Origin: an uncultured Candidatus Saccharibacteria bacterium
GTDB taxonomy: Bacteria; Patescibacteriota; Saccharimonadia; Saccharimonadales; Saccharimonadaceae
Direction: 5' to 3'
Assembly: GCA_938041435.1 (NCBI GenBank)
Contig: CALISR010000004.1
Coordinates: 1 to 39,080 of the forward strand
DNA: 39,080 bases
Under the pieces are notes generated by a model. The model had not been told where the DNA came from and searched no databases. It saw only the letters and a program-made list of their open reading frames with translations. How positions within the stretch are numbered: position 1 is the stretch's first letter; each line of letters begins with the position of its first letter. This document shows, in pieces, positions 1 to 8,285 of this stretch. Made by a program: the position numbers and the translations under genes.

Positions 1-339
1 CGCCGCTACAACGATTGGCAAACCTCATTGCAGAACGTGAAGGCTTGGGATGAGATGACAACGGTAGCCAATCGTAATCTCTTATCTGTTCAATCAGCCA
101 TTGATACATATAGGTTTCAGCAACGCCAGATGGCAGAGGAGAAGGCTCATATTGCTCGTATGAACGCGATTGATAACAGCTATATGTGGCGCGGTATCGC
201 TACTCAGCAGCGTCTCATTAATGAACAGGCCGCTATCAATGAGCGCTACATGCGTGATGAGGCTAATAAAAAGCTCATTGTCCAGAATTACCGCGCCGGC
301 AAGGGTTCGTTCGGCGAATTGGAACGCAAGTACTCGTAA
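1..339 (+). CDS. Internal virion protein, 3' part (gene cut by window edge)
   Basis: This is the C-terminal part of the gene that starts at 38546. Position 1 equals 39026, and the reading frame passes through the join without a break, giving a 272-residue protein. The part here is helical, rich in Gln, Arg and Ala, and without obvious catalytic motifs. It is the first member of a tandem paralogous pair: the next gene (394-1329) shares its N-terminal layout. Lying between tail genes and two large Ala/Gly-rich proteins, it is best read as a podoviral internal (ejection) virion protein. That role is inferred from position and composition, not from a recognised domain. Confidence 0.7.
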   Translation, partial: RRYNDWQTSLQNVKAWDEMTTVANRNLLSVQSAIDTYRFQQRQMAEEKAHIARMNAIDNSYMWRGIATQQRLINEQAAINERYMRDEANKKLIVQNYRAGKGSFGELERKYS

Positions 340-393
340 CGCCAGGCTTATCTACGCCTAGCGGTGTTAAATTAGAGTAAAGGAGAATTAAAT

Positions 394-1329
394 ATGGACT
401 TTGGAGCAAGAATAGCAGACGCACAAGGTACAAAAAACGCCAGCAAAGCGGCTTTCAATAATTACCAAGCCCAAGCCGACCAATCAAAGGCTAATTACGA
501 CTCGCACCTGCAAAACAGGCAGACGTATGGCGATATTTACGACCAAGCGCGCAACAAGTACATGAACACTGACGAGATAAACAAAGCTCGCGGTGTTTAC
601 ACCACTGCTCGTGATGCAGTGAACCAAATCAACACCACCATCAACAAGCTGCCAGAGAGCATCCGGCAACAGTATGGTGGTACAGGCCTTACAGAGGCTC
701 AGAGGCAGCGTGCATTGCAGGGCCAGCTTGGCAATATGCAAAACACGCAGAACTACCTCAACACCAACTACCAAAACGCATCGACAGACTACAACGAGCT
801 TGTGAATCGTGCGATGAACGAGGTGAATAACGTAGCTGCCGGAAACTACAAGACTCAAGAGGACACCACAAACATCCTCCAGGGGATCTGGAACACCTTG
901 CTTGGCCAGCGTAACAGCGCCTACAGCCAATACCAGCAAGATGAAAACGCTCTCGCTAATATCTACGGTGCACGGGACAACTGGGAGCTTAACCAGCAAA
1001 AGATGGCCCTTGAGCGGTGGAAGGAGCAACAGGCTAACGCCCGGCAGGCAGCAGCTAACGCCGCTAACTTTGGATTGCAGAAGTACATGCTTGACCGACA
1101 AGACTCATCTAATGCATCAGCTCGTGCTTGGCAAGAAAAGATTATGGCAGCACAGAACGAAGCAAAAGCTGAGTCTGGTCGTCTCAACCGTCTACGGACA
1201 GAGCATAATAGACTCAGGAACTATGATTATCGACAAGATTTTGGGCGCAACCTATCGCAAGGTTTCCAGAATGTAGCTAAGTGGGGGCCACTCGCGCTAT
1301 TCGGTGGTGGCTCGCTGTGGGGGAGATAG
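394..1329 (+). CDS. Putative internal virion protein, paralogue of preceding gene
   Basis: This 311-residue protein is predominantly helical and rich in Gln and Asn. It ends in a hydrophobic Gly-rich tail (about residues 296-311). It is a diverged duplicate of the gene at 38546-339: both begin MD..(R/A)(L/I)ADA and both carry KLPESIRQQ followed by (F/Y)GGT and an Ala/Gln helix. The start ATG follows AAAGGAGAA at good spacing. The next gene begins 3 nt downstream, so the two are translated together. No enzymatic motif is visible. A role as an internal or ejection protein of a short-tailed phage is inferred from position and composition. Confidence 0.7.
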   Translation: MDFGARIADAQGTKNASKAAFNNYQAQADQSKANYDSHLQNRQTYGDIYDQARNKYMNTDEINKARGVYTTARDAVNQINTTINKLPESIRQQYGGTGLTEAQRQRALQGQLGNMQNTQNYLNTNYQNASTDYNELVNRAMNEVNNVAAGNYKTQEDTTNILQGIWNTLLGQRNSAYSQYQQDENALANIYGARDNWELNQQKMALERWKEQQANARQAAANAANFGLQKYMLDRQDSSNASARAWQEKIMAAQNEAKAESGRLNRLRTEHNRLRNYDYRQDFGRNLSQGFQNVAKWGPLALFGGGSLWGR

Positions 1330-1332
1330 AGT

Positions 1333-2295
1333 ATGTTTGATTGGTTATTCGGTAAAACAAAGGATCAAGCGCTGGCTAAATACCAAGATGCTGCTGATCA
1401 GCAACAGATCAACCAGAAGGTCAACGACTTTTACAAGGAGCAACTCAATGGCATCTACAACGATCCAGCCAACGCAGGGCTGCTTGCAGATATGCGTAAG
1501 ACTACTCCTGGGTTTGATGACGCCTGGAAAAGCCAAATGTCATCCTTAGACAGTAAGAGTGAACAACTGAAAGGAGCAGCCAGTGACGCTAACGCTGAAC
1601 TTGAAAAGCAGAAAAAGAAGCAGAAGAACAATGTATTTGGCGACGGTCTTCTTGGTTCCTTTCTTAACCCTATTGCTCAAACAGTCGGTGCAGTAAGCGA
1701 CCTAGCTACGGGCAACTACAAAGATCGTGACGTAGGTAGCGACCTGGCTGCCGCAGGCGAGACACTGCTCACCGCTCTACCTGGGATTGGCGCTGCTGCT
1801 AAGGCCGCCAAGCTCGGCAAAGTAGCTGAAGGGCTCGGAGCTGTCAACAAGGCTCTATACACAATTCCTGGTTCAGCTGCTACCGGTGCTGCTATGGGTG
1901 GCTTAGACAAGATCCGTACAGGCGAGACAGATGACGCGCTGAATGGTGCGCTGCTTGGTGGTGTCATGGGAGGAGCTATACCGGGCGCAATGAAGGTGGG
2001 TAGTAACTTCCTCAAGAATCGTGGGGAGAAGGCGTTTATCCGCAACTCGATTGGTACTGGTGTTGACCCAAATGTTGCGCTAGAGACAATGCCATCACGG
2101 GCGCTATATCAGGAAGGTTTGCGTAGCCTTATACCTAAGAGCGCGGTGGGCAAGCTGGCTCTCGGGGGTGGCGCTCTGTATGGCGGTTCTCAGCTTATGG
2201 GCGCTCTCAACCCGCAGCAGGGCGTGCCTGATGAGGATGATCAAACTAATACATTAAATGAGCTATATAAACGACGGCAAGGGGGTATGTTCTAA
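1333..2295 (+). CDS. Putative internal virion protein with membrane-active segments
   Basis: A 320-residue protein. The N-terminal 100 residues are polar and helical with a Lys-rich run near 90-95. The remainder is dominated by Gly/Ala-rich hydrophobic stretches (about 100-120, 135-165, 180-225 and 268-290) that look able to insert into or cross a membrane. That is the pattern expected of ejection proteins, which form a conduit through the host envelope. It begins just after the previous stop and overlaps the next gene by one base (TAATG). There is no recognisable domain, and function is inferred from composition and neighbours. Confidence 0.65.
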   Translation: MFDWLFGKTKDQALAKYQDAADQQQINQKVNDFYKEQLNGIYNDPANAGLLADMRKTTPGFDDAWKSQMSSLDSKSEQLKGAASDANAELEKQKKKQKNNVFGDGLLGSFLNPIAQTVGAVSDLATGNYKDRDVGSDLAAAGETLLTALPGIGAAAKAAKLGKVAEGLGAVNKALYTIPGSAATGAAMGGLDKIRTGETDDALNGALLGGVMGGAIPGAMKVGSNFLKNRGEKAFIRNSIGTGVDPNVALETMPSRALYQEGLRSLIPKSAVGKLALGGGALYGGSQLMGALNPQQGVPDEDDQTNTLNELYKRRQGGMF

Positions 2296-4343
2296 TGTTC
2301 GGTGGAGTATTAAATAAACTGTTCTCTAAGGGGGCAGCTAACTATGGTGACGACATTGTCGCCCGGCTTGCTACTAATTATGGTGACGACATTGCGCGCT
2401 CAGCCGGTAGTGGTGTGCTCAATAACCTTATGCGGAATGAGGCAGATGATATTGCTGCTAAGGCTGTAGCTAGTGCGGCTCCAGAAGTAATAGAGACAGC
2501 CCTGCCAAAGGTTGCTAATGTAGCTGATGATGTTGTAGAGGCTGCCGCTCCTAAGGCCGTTGCGAGCGTTGACGACGTTCTAGAAGCTGCTGCAGCGCCA
2601 AAGAACGACATTGTTCGCCAACTTACTGATGGCGTAGACAAAGTAGCGCCAGTTAACCCTAACATCGCAGAGAACTACGCCGTAGAAGGGGCAACAAACA
2701 AAGCTTTGGCTGATAACAACACTCTAGCCTCTAAACTAAACACCATTGGTGAGGCTGTAGAGGACTCGGGGAGCAAGCTTCGCAATAACCAGATCATTGG
2801 TGCCGTGAAAGACAAGAAGGTGCTACAGCGCGCTCCAGACGCCATTAAGTTTGCAGACAAGTACGGCTTTACTGACGGGCAGTATGAGGACTTGGCGAAC
2901 ATCATGACGGGCAACGAGGGTATTCTGTCTAATTTCAACAATAACGCCCTCAAAAACGCTCAGGTTAGCGCCCTTATCCCAGACGAGGCCCGTACTAAAG
3001 CACTCAAGGCTATTGAGAACAGTATCGCTCTAGAGCCCCACCAGAAGAAGACTCTTACAAATATCATTAATACCGCCAACGACGTGCCACAGGGCAAGAT
3101 TGCAGAGCGTTTGGCGGAGCGTGGCGAAAACCGTGCAGCGGCTATCGGTGAAGCTGATATTTACGATCTACACAAGGCTGTGCAAGAGCTTGAGGGTAAG
3201 GCATACGACATGACAGGTAAGGGTGCAGATGCTGCTCGCAAGATTGTCCGTGACTATGCAGGCGACCTGAAAAAGAGTATCAACGCAGCCTCAAAGGACG
3301 TATATAACAACCCAGACAACATCCAGGAGCTATCAGAGGCGCTCGTTGGGGCTAACCTCTCGCCTCGCCTTACGCAGGATATTGTGAAGCAGTTACGAGA
3401 TGGTGTAGATTACACAACACTTCGTAGTATGCAGTCTCCGTTTGTTACTCTTGGTCAAATCGCTAAACAACAAAAGATGGCTCCACTCGCCGGTGGCGTG
3501 GGTGGCCAATCGTTCAACAACCCGCTTGCACAGGTGGCAGAGGAGGTTGTAGGAAAACCTTTAGCAGCCGCTACAGGTAAGGCCCTCCAGACCGGTGGTC
3601 GTGCGCTTCAATTAGCATCTAAGAATAGCGATAAGTTGGCCAACGGAGCTAAAAACGCAGCTCTAGCTGGTGCAGGGCTTCTCGCTCTCGGTCAAATGAA
3701 TGGTGGACAACAGCAAGGCGCTGACCAGCTATCCGGAAACTCCGGGCAACTCGGCGGAGCACAAGGCGCTCAAGCTCAACAGAAAGAGCTACAGCAAGCT
3801 CAACAGCTACAGGCTATGCAACAGTTGATGCAACCGTCTACGTTCGGCGGTAAGAACCGTGACCAGATTGAGCAGGCATACATGGCAGCAGCGGCAGATA
3901 ACAACCCGAAGGCTGTACAATTCTACGCCTCAATGCTTGAGCAGCTCGATAAGAAGGACGCCATGAACCAGAAGCAGATGGCTTTACTCCAGAAGGCAGG
4001 TAGCAGTAAAACGTCGAAGGATGATCAAAAGAAGGCAGACGCGGCCAAGAAAGCAGCTAGTATCGAGACTATGTACAAGCAGGCTGGCGGTGCGCAAGGC
4101 CCTGTGGGAGTCTTAAACAACCTCTTGAACAGTGCAACGCTCGGCATGTTCAACCCAGGCGCATCAGCTTACGAAGCTAACCAGCAGGCCCTAGCGGTCG
4201 CCCTAGCCCGTGCAGCAGGTGACAGTGGTGCTCTGTCCAACCAGGATATTCAAGGATACAAGTCTATGTTGCCGCTTACTACAGATAGCCCACAGGCCGC
4301 AAAGCTGAAATTGCAGAACATTTACGCGCAATTAGGCCAATAA
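2295..4343 (+). CDS. Large internal virion (ejection) protein
   Basis: A 682-residue, Ala-rich protein. The N-terminus holds a doubled NYGDDI element (about residues 17-34) and a set of Ala-Pro-Lys repeats (about 55-105). A helical middle follows, then a Gly/Ala hydrophobic patch near 450-470, a Gln-rich stretch (about 475-515) and a helical C-terminus. Size and composition suit a large podoviral ejection protein. No muramidase or transglycosylase motif is evident, so any peptidoglycan-cutting activity must lie elsewhere (see 5633-6270). The start codon overlaps the previous stop. A short hairpin, GGCCA-ATAA-TGGCC, spans the stop codon. Confidence 0.65.
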   Translation: MFGGVLNKLFSKGAANYGDDIVARLATNYGDDIARSAGSGVLNNLMRNEADDIAAKAVASAAPEVIETALPKVANVADDVVEAAAPKAVASVDDVLEAAAAPKNDIVRQLTDGVDKVAPVNPNIAENYAVEGATNKALADNNTLASKLNTIGEAVEDSGSKLRNNQIIGAVKDKKVLQRAPDAIKFADKYGFTDGQYEDLANIMTGNEGILSNFNNNALKNAQVSALIPDEARTKALKAIENSIALEPHQKKTLTNIINTANDVPQGKIAERLAERGENRAAAIGEADIYDLHKAVQELEGKAYDMTGKGADAARKIVRDYAGDLKKSINAASKDVYNNPDNIQELSEALVGANLSPRLTQDIVKQLRDGVDYTTLRSMQSPFVTLGQIAKQQKMAPLAGGVGGQSFNNPLAQVAEEVVGKPLAAATGKALQTGGRALQLASKNSDKLANGAKNAALAGAGLLALGQMNGGQQQGADQLSGNSGQLGGAQGAQAQQKELQQAQQLQAMQQLMQPSTFGGKNRDQIEQAYMAAAADNNPKAVQFYASMLEQLDKKDAMNQKQMALLQKAGSSKTSKDDQKKADAAKKAASIETMYKQAGGAQGPVGVLNNLLNSATLGMFNPGASAYEANQQALAVALARAAGDSGALSNQDIQGYKSMLPLTTDSPQAAKLKLQNIYAQLGQ

Positions 4344-4410
4344 TGGCCACGGTTATCACTGAATAGTGTCGTAAAATCAGATTAGTAACAACTATAAGGA
4401 GATGGAAGCA

Positions 4411-5490
4411 ATGAAGTTTTCAGAAACAGTGCAAAACATCACAAAGGACGAGTTTCTACCTCGTGTTGTTGACTTTGTTAACAACTCGAACGTTTTGACC
4501 GCTCGCGTGATGAGCAACACCAAGAAATGGACCGGGCCGAAGGTTCAAAGTCCTACACAAACCAAGAACAGCACGACTGGTAAGTCGATTACTGACATGG
4601 AGCAGTTTGCTGTGTCTAACACCGACAACGTCAAGAACCTGAAGTGGGAACCAGCCACTGTTGTTCAGAGCGTTGTTGTGAGCCAGCTTGAGAAGGCTGT
4701 CAACCAAGCATCGAACGACAACCAGGTTGTTCGCTTGGTCGCTCAAAAGCTCGAGGAAGCTCAAAACAGCCTCGCAAACCTCATCGGTACTCAGCTTTAC
4801 GGTACTGGTGCTGGTAACGACCTTGATGGTCTTGGCTTGATCGTTGACAACGGTACGGCATCTACCACTTACGCTGGTATCACCCGTGCTACGATGCCTT
4901 CGGTCAACGCTGACGTCACGGCTGCTGCTAACGGCCTCTTGACTCTCGGCCTTATGGCTAAAGAGTTTGACGCTGTATCAGCTGCTGGTAGCGCAAAGCA
5001 CAGCCCAACGATGATCCTCAGCGACAAGGCAACTTGGAGCCTCTACGAGGAGTTGATGGGCGACAAGCTCAGCGTCCAGTACAACGCTATGACTGCTCGT
5101 GGCTACAACCGTGTTAGCGGTGGTACTCCAATGGGTACGTCTGTGCCTGCTAGCGAGTTGCACGGCTCGGCTGGGTTCGTATCGCTCGACTTTCGTGGCA
5201 AGCCATGTGTGGCAGACGACAAAGCTCCTGTGGGCAAAATGTTCTTCCTTAACGAGAACTACCTGGAGTTTCGTGACCTGACCATTCCTGGCCTTGAGCG
5301 TGTGAAGCAGAAGCAGGAAGCTATCGACAGCGCTATTAGCGAAGATCAGCCTACCTGGATGCAGTTCCGCGGTTTCATGAACCCAACGAACCAGCTCGCA
5401 GAGATTGGTGCAATGGTTGTCTCGGGTAACTTTATCTGTACTCAACCTCGCCGCCAGGGTGTTATCACAGGTATCACCAAGATCCGGTAG
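4411..5490 (+). CDS. Major capsid protein, HK97-fold type
   Basis: A 359-residue protein with the signature of a phage major capsid protein: a long helical N-terminal region, a GTGAGNDLDGLGLIVD segment, a YAGITRAT element, a PTMILSD central strand, and a C-terminal strand beginning near GKMFFLNENYLEFRD. ATG 4411 is preferred over ATG 4402 because AAGGAG lies 9 nt before it but directly abuts 4402. Unusually, the gene closes the virion block, about 18 kb downstream of portal and scaffold in transcription order, whereas these are normally neighbours. A strong terminator follows. Capsid proteins are classic GroE clients, and groES/groEL lie about 3 kb away. Confidence 0.88.
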   Translation: MKFSETVQNITKDEFLPRVVDFVNNSNVLTARVMSNTKKWTGPKVQSPTQTKNSTTGKSITDMEQFAVSNTDNVKNLKWEPATVVQSVVVSQLEKAVNQASNDNQVVRLVAQKLEEAQNSLANLIGTQLYGTGAGNDLDGLGLIVDNGTASTTYAGITRATMPSVNADVTAAANGLLTLGLMAKEFDAVSAAGSAKHSPTMILSDKATWSLYEELMGDKLSVQYNAMTARGYNRVSGGTPMGTSVPASELHGSAGFVSLDFRGKPCVADDKAPVGKMFFLNENYLEFRDLTIPGLERVKQKQEAIDSAISEDQPTWMQFRGFMNPTNQLAEIGAMVVSGNFICTQPRRQGVITGITKIR

Positions 5491-5514
5491 TCTAGCCTCT
5501 AGATTATCCAAGAG

Positions 5515-5537
5515 CCCCACTCCAGTGGGGTTTTCTT
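5515..5537 (+). terminator. Rho-independent terminator after the capsid gene
   Basis: The hairpin CCCCAC-TCCA-GTGGGG (5515-5530) is followed by TTTTCTT. It closes the long virion transcript just before a new promoter. Confidence 0.85.
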
Positions 5538-5562
5538 GTTGTAAATAAAACTCAGAAAAGTG

Positions 5563-5591
5563 TTGACTCTGTTCTTTGGATGGTGTACTAT
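5563..5591 (+). promoter_or_regulatory. Sigma70-type promoter for the anchored transglycosylase unit
   Basis: TTGACT (5563-5568), a 17-bp spacer and TACTAT (5586-5591). The downstream leader ACATAAGC-AAGAGAGGAGAA is shared with at least three other promoters in the genome. Confidence 0.8.
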
Positions 5592-5632
5592 AGAGACATA
5601 GCAAACATAAGCAAGAGAGGAGAAATACTTGC

Positions 5633-5896
5633 ATGGCTAAAGAAAGCAAAACCACTAAGAAGAGTCAAGACGTAATCTTTGGGGCAAATGAAGAGATTCG
5701 TCGGGCTGTAGACAAGCTCTATGTAAAGAAGACAAGCGCTATCATGACAGCTGCAATCTTCGCAGTAATGCTCTCACTGATTGCAGCGGGTGTAGCATTC
5801 GCAGCTGGCCTTAACACAGGCCGTACACAGGTTGAGAAGTACAACACCATCAAGGTTGTGACGAGCGAAACCGCGGGAAAAGAAAAAGCCCAGTAG
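5633..5896 (+). CDS. Small membrane protein; N-terminal anchor of a frameshifted transglycosylase
   Basis: An 87-residue protein: a basic cytoplasmic N-terminus (about 1-34), one transmembrane helix (about 35-60, rich in Ala/Ile/Leu), then a short polar tail. The ATG has the strong site AGAGGAGAA upstream. Near the 3' end lies GGGAAAA (5875-5881), which in this frame reads G-GGA-AAA, a canonical -1 slippery heptamer. A -1 slip enters the open frame that continues to 6270 and yields a 212-residue product: membrane anchor, Pro/Val-rich linker, then lytic transglycosylase domain. Without slipping, translation stops at 5894-5896 and gives the anchor alone. The topology would place the enzyme outside the membrane. 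Confidence 0.75.
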   Translation: MAKESKTTKKSQDVIFGANEEIRRAVDKLYVKKTSAIMTAAIFAVMLSLIAAGVAFAAGLNTGRTQVEKYNTIKVVTSETAGKEKAQ

Positions 5897-5937
5897 CGAA
5901 ACCAGTTGTTAAAGTAGAGCAGCCTCCAGTAGCTATA

Positions 5938-6270
5938 GTGGCGCAGCCGGCTAAGACAGGATGTGACGCTGTGCGTGAGGAGGCCTCCAAATACAGCGGG
6001 TGGGACGTAAACACCATGGTTGCCATCGCTACCGCCGAAAGTCATTGTAGGACAGGCGCAAAAGGCGACCAAACACTAACATTTACACAAAATAATAGGG
6101 TATATGGGTACAGTCTTGGAGCTTTCCAGGTAAGGATACTCCCAGGACGAGAACATTGCGACACGTTCGATGTAGGGACTAACGTAAAATGTGCGTACGA
6201 TGTGTGGAGGTCACAGGGATACAAAGCATGGTCTGTCTACTTGAGCGGTAAATATAAAGAGCACCTGTAG
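5938..6270 (+). CDS. Lytic transglycosylase/lysozyme-like domain, probably made by -1 frameshift
   Basis: The recognisable domain runs from about VREEASKYSGWD to the end. It has the transglycosylase-type core: a helix ending in ATAES with a likely catalytic Glu (5.99 kb into the window, codon near 6037), then a YGYSLGAFQV segment and a C-terminal AWSVYLSGKY helix. Four cysteines suggest a disulfide-bonded extracytoplasmic enzyme cutting peptidoglycan. Only a GTG at 5938 is available as a start and it has no ribosome binding site. The frame is open upstream through a Pro/Val-rich linker to the slippery GGGAAAA at 5875. I therefore read it as the C-terminal half of the 5633 gene. A sequencing indel in the A-run is the alternative. 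Confidence 0.72.
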   Translation: MAQPAKTGCDAVREEASKYSGWDVNTMVAIATAESHCRTGAKGDQTLTFTQNNRVYGYSLGAFQVRILPGREHCDTFDVGTNVKCAYDVWRSQGYKAWSVYLSGKYKEHL

Positions 6271-6288
6271 TGGGTGCTCTTATCTTTT
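6258..6288 (+). terminator. Terminator between convergent units
   Basis: AGAGCACC (6258-6265) pairs with GGTGCTCT (6273-6280) and is followed by TATCTTTT. It overlaps the transglycosylase stop codon and lies between convergent genes, so it may also act on the minus strand, where an AT-rich tract follows the stem. Confidence 0.75.
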
Positions 6289-6303
6289 GGTTTGTCTTTG
6301 TGT

Positions 6304-6525
6304 CTATATCAGGCCGCGCTTCTTGGCTTCCTCTGGGTAGTACTCGATAAAGTCCTCGTTTACTGTCCCGTCTGGGTTGTGCGACTGGATCAGGTCTGCC
6401 GCAAATTCCTCACGCTGTCTGTCTTTACTGTTTGTTTCTGCAATACCCGTGACAGTGCTTGAGACGCGCTGTGCTTCGTCTTTGGGTGTCTCACGGTAAT
6501 ATATACCATCTATGATCACACCCAT
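6304..6525 (-). CDS. Hypothetical protein (last gene of chaperonin operon)
   Basis: A 73-residue, acidic, soluble protein of unrecognised family. Its start codon immediately follows the stop of the upstream membrane protein (TAGATG), so it is translationally coupled and part of the groES-groEL transcript. AAGGA lies about 10 nt upstream. The sequence contains a short beta-like start (MGVIIDGIYYRE) and a helical middle. No function is assigned. Confidence 0.6.
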   Translation of the reverse strand: MGVIIDGIYYRETPKDEAQRVSSTVTGIAETNSKDRQREEFAADLIQSHNPDGTVNEDFIEYYPEEAKKRGLI

Positions 6526-6807
6526 CTATTTCACGTCCTTCATAAAGTCTAACGGGTCTTTTTCTGTTTGTCCTGTCTCATCACGCCATTGAGCGTTGAT
6601 CGTTACAGGGTCTGCGGCTTCAATGATACCGCTCCTTTTGTTTGTATCTTTGTTTTTATTTAGGTATTGTTCCTCCGCGCCTGCGTATTTCTCCAGCCAG
6701 GAGAGACCCGCCCGGCGTACCGTAGTAGGCACAACCGGGTCATGGCGATTATTCAGCAAAGCAACTAGGAGGGCACAAATTGAAATAACAAGGGCTACAA
6801 TATCCAT
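6526..6807 (-). CDS. Hypothetical small membrane protein
   Basis: A 93-residue protein with one N-terminal transmembrane helix (about residues 2-19), followed by a polar, charged tail. Its ATG overlaps the groEL stop by one base (TAATG), so the two are coupled. It may be a type-III-topology membrane protein with most of its mass on one side. No known domain was recognised. Being co-transcribed with the chaperonin does not by itself show a functional link. Confidence 0.6.
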   Translation of the reverse strand: MDIVALVISICALLVALLNNRHDPVVPTTVRRAGLSWLEKYAGAEEQYLNKNKDTNKRSGIIEAADPVTINAQWRDETGQTEKDPLDFMKDVK

Positions 6808-8285
6808 TATTCTTGATCCTTCTCAAATGGCAATGCCACATTGATCGATAGGAGCTGCGCAGCAACACTGTGGCTGTTGATAATAGCCTCCTCGATAGAT
6901 TTAGCGCTATCTACAATACCAGCCTCCAGAACGTCTGTATGATAGGTCTCAGCGTAAATATCGTAGCCAGCTTTTGGCGTATATGGCTTGTCCTCAGTCG
7001 TTTCCTTAGCCATGCTACCTACAAGCATTATGTATGGCTGTGTAAGGTAGCTCGGCATATTGGTAGTGTCATGCTCGTATACATCGCGTAGGAACGTACC
7101 GCCACCAGGGAGTACACCGTAGTCCTTAGCGATCTGGGTGGCCGCTACAGCGTCCTCAATGCGGAGTTTCAGCTCTTGCCGTTCGACCTGTGTAGCTGCA
7201 CCAACACTAATCTCAACAGTCTTGCCATTCAAGGCGTCACGCCGGTAGTCGTCCTTGATACCTTTGATGTATTGGTCTAGTTTCTCGCGGTTACCAGGGC
7301 CGGACAAGATTGTCTTTGTAGTGGTGATATGAGCGCGCTCAACCTTACCAATATTAGTATCTGTAAAGTCTGATACGCGTGGCGATACGAAAACCTCAGC
7401 GCCGGCGTAGGCTGCTACATCACGGAGGAATAGCTCACGGGCTTGGCTTGATGGCTCTACTACGACAATGTTCAGTTTGCCATTCATCTTGTTGGTAGCT
7501 AGGGTCTCTAGAGCTTGGCCAGATACATCTGCTACGAGAACGATACTCTCTGCGCCAGCCTTGAGAACAGCATCTATGATGGGTACAATGTCGTCATTCT
7601 TGCTGATGAGGCGAGACATGACAATAACGGTTGGATTGTCGTATTTGGTCTGGACAGATTGCATATCATCTGCGAAGGCAATAGAGGACATGCCTTTTTT
7701 GAATGTGAACCCTTGGACGATTTTGCTCTCGATCTTATTCTCAGGTGTTTCTACCACTGTTACTGCGCCGTTAACACCAGCATCGTTAATAGCGTCAAAC
7801 ACTAGATGGCCGATAGCATCATCACCTGATGACGTGTGTGCGACGCTATAGAGTAGCTCGTCTGTGGCTTTGATCTTAGTGTCTTTGATAGCCTTGATGA
7901 TAGCCTTCTTATTTTGCTCGATCTGCTTCTGTACGGCGCGTGGTTTGTCCTTCGCCATCTCCTTGAAATAGTTGTAGACGAGATAGGTCATCACGATAGT
8001 AAGAGTCGTAGAGTCGCCAGCTGAACGGTTTGTTTTCTCGCTTGCCTGGCGCACGAGAGAGATTGCCATGTTCTCTACTGGATCTGCTACTACAAGACGA
8101 CCAATATTAGTGATACCATCGTGAGACACGAGAGGCTCACCGTAGCGATGCTCAATCATGATATTGCCAGAGTTTGCTCCATATGAGGAATAGGCTACAT
8201 CGAAAGCTTTTTCCACCCCCATGCTGATCTTTTCTCGTAGTTCAGCGCCACGGATCACATTGCGTACTGATGTTTGTTTAGGCAT
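6807..8285 (-). CDS. groL: Phage-encoded group I chaperonin (GroEL-like)
   Basis: A 492-residue chaperonin, shorter than the usual 540 or so. Visible family features are HDG near residue 56 (equivalent to Asp52 of E. coli GroEL), DSTT at 91-94 (ATP-binding DGTT), an apical domain with an IVPIIDAVLKAG helix, VGAATQVE near 361-368, IEDA with the catalytic-type Asp378, and PGGG near 393-396. Oddities: the near-universal TLGPKGRN nucleotide loop reads SYGANSGN; KAPGFGDRR is replaced; and the C-terminal Gly-Gly-Met tail is absent. ATG 8285 is preferred over 8300 because GGGGG lies 8 nt upstream; it overlaps the groES stop (ATGCCTAA). It probably assists folding of virion proteins such as the capsid protein. 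Divergence shows it is not a recent host copy. Confidence 0.92.
   Translation of the reverse strand: MPKQTSVRNVIRGAELREKISMGVEKAFDVAYSSYGANSGNIMIEHRYGEPLVSHDGITNIGRLVVADPVENMAISLVRQASEKTNRSAGDSTTLTIVMTYLVYNYFKEMAKDKPRAVQKQIEQNKKAIIKAIKDTKIKATDELLYSVAHTSSGDDAIGHLVFDAINDAGVNGAVTVVETPENKIESKIVQGFTFKKGMSSIAFADDMQSVQTKYDNPTVIVMSRLISKNDDIVPIIDAVLKAGAESIVLVADVSGQALETLATNKMNGKLNIVVVEPSSQARELFLRDVAAYAGAEVFVSPRVSDFTDTNIGKVERAHITTTKTILSGPGNREKLDQYIKGIKDDYRRDALNGKTVEISVGAATQVERQELKLRIEDAVAATQIAKDYGVLPGGGTFLRDVYEHDTTNMPSYLTQPYIMLVGSMAKETTEDKPYTPKAGYDIYAETYHTDVLEAGIVDSAKSIEEAIINSHSVAAQLLSINVALPFEKDQE

Noticed and set aside
1..55. Biological terminal direct repeat of a linear genome
   Set aside because: Exactly 55 bases, lying inside a gene that continues in frame across it, is typical of an assembly overlap of a circular contig.
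484..1101. A 205-codon minus-strand frame opposite the 394-1329 gene
   Set aside because: Val/Leu-rich shadow of a Gln/Asn-rich coding sequence, with no start signals.
4978..5655. A 225-codon minus-strand frame across the capsid gene end
   Set aside because: It spans the terminator and promoter between two plus-strand genes and is antisense to the capsid gene.
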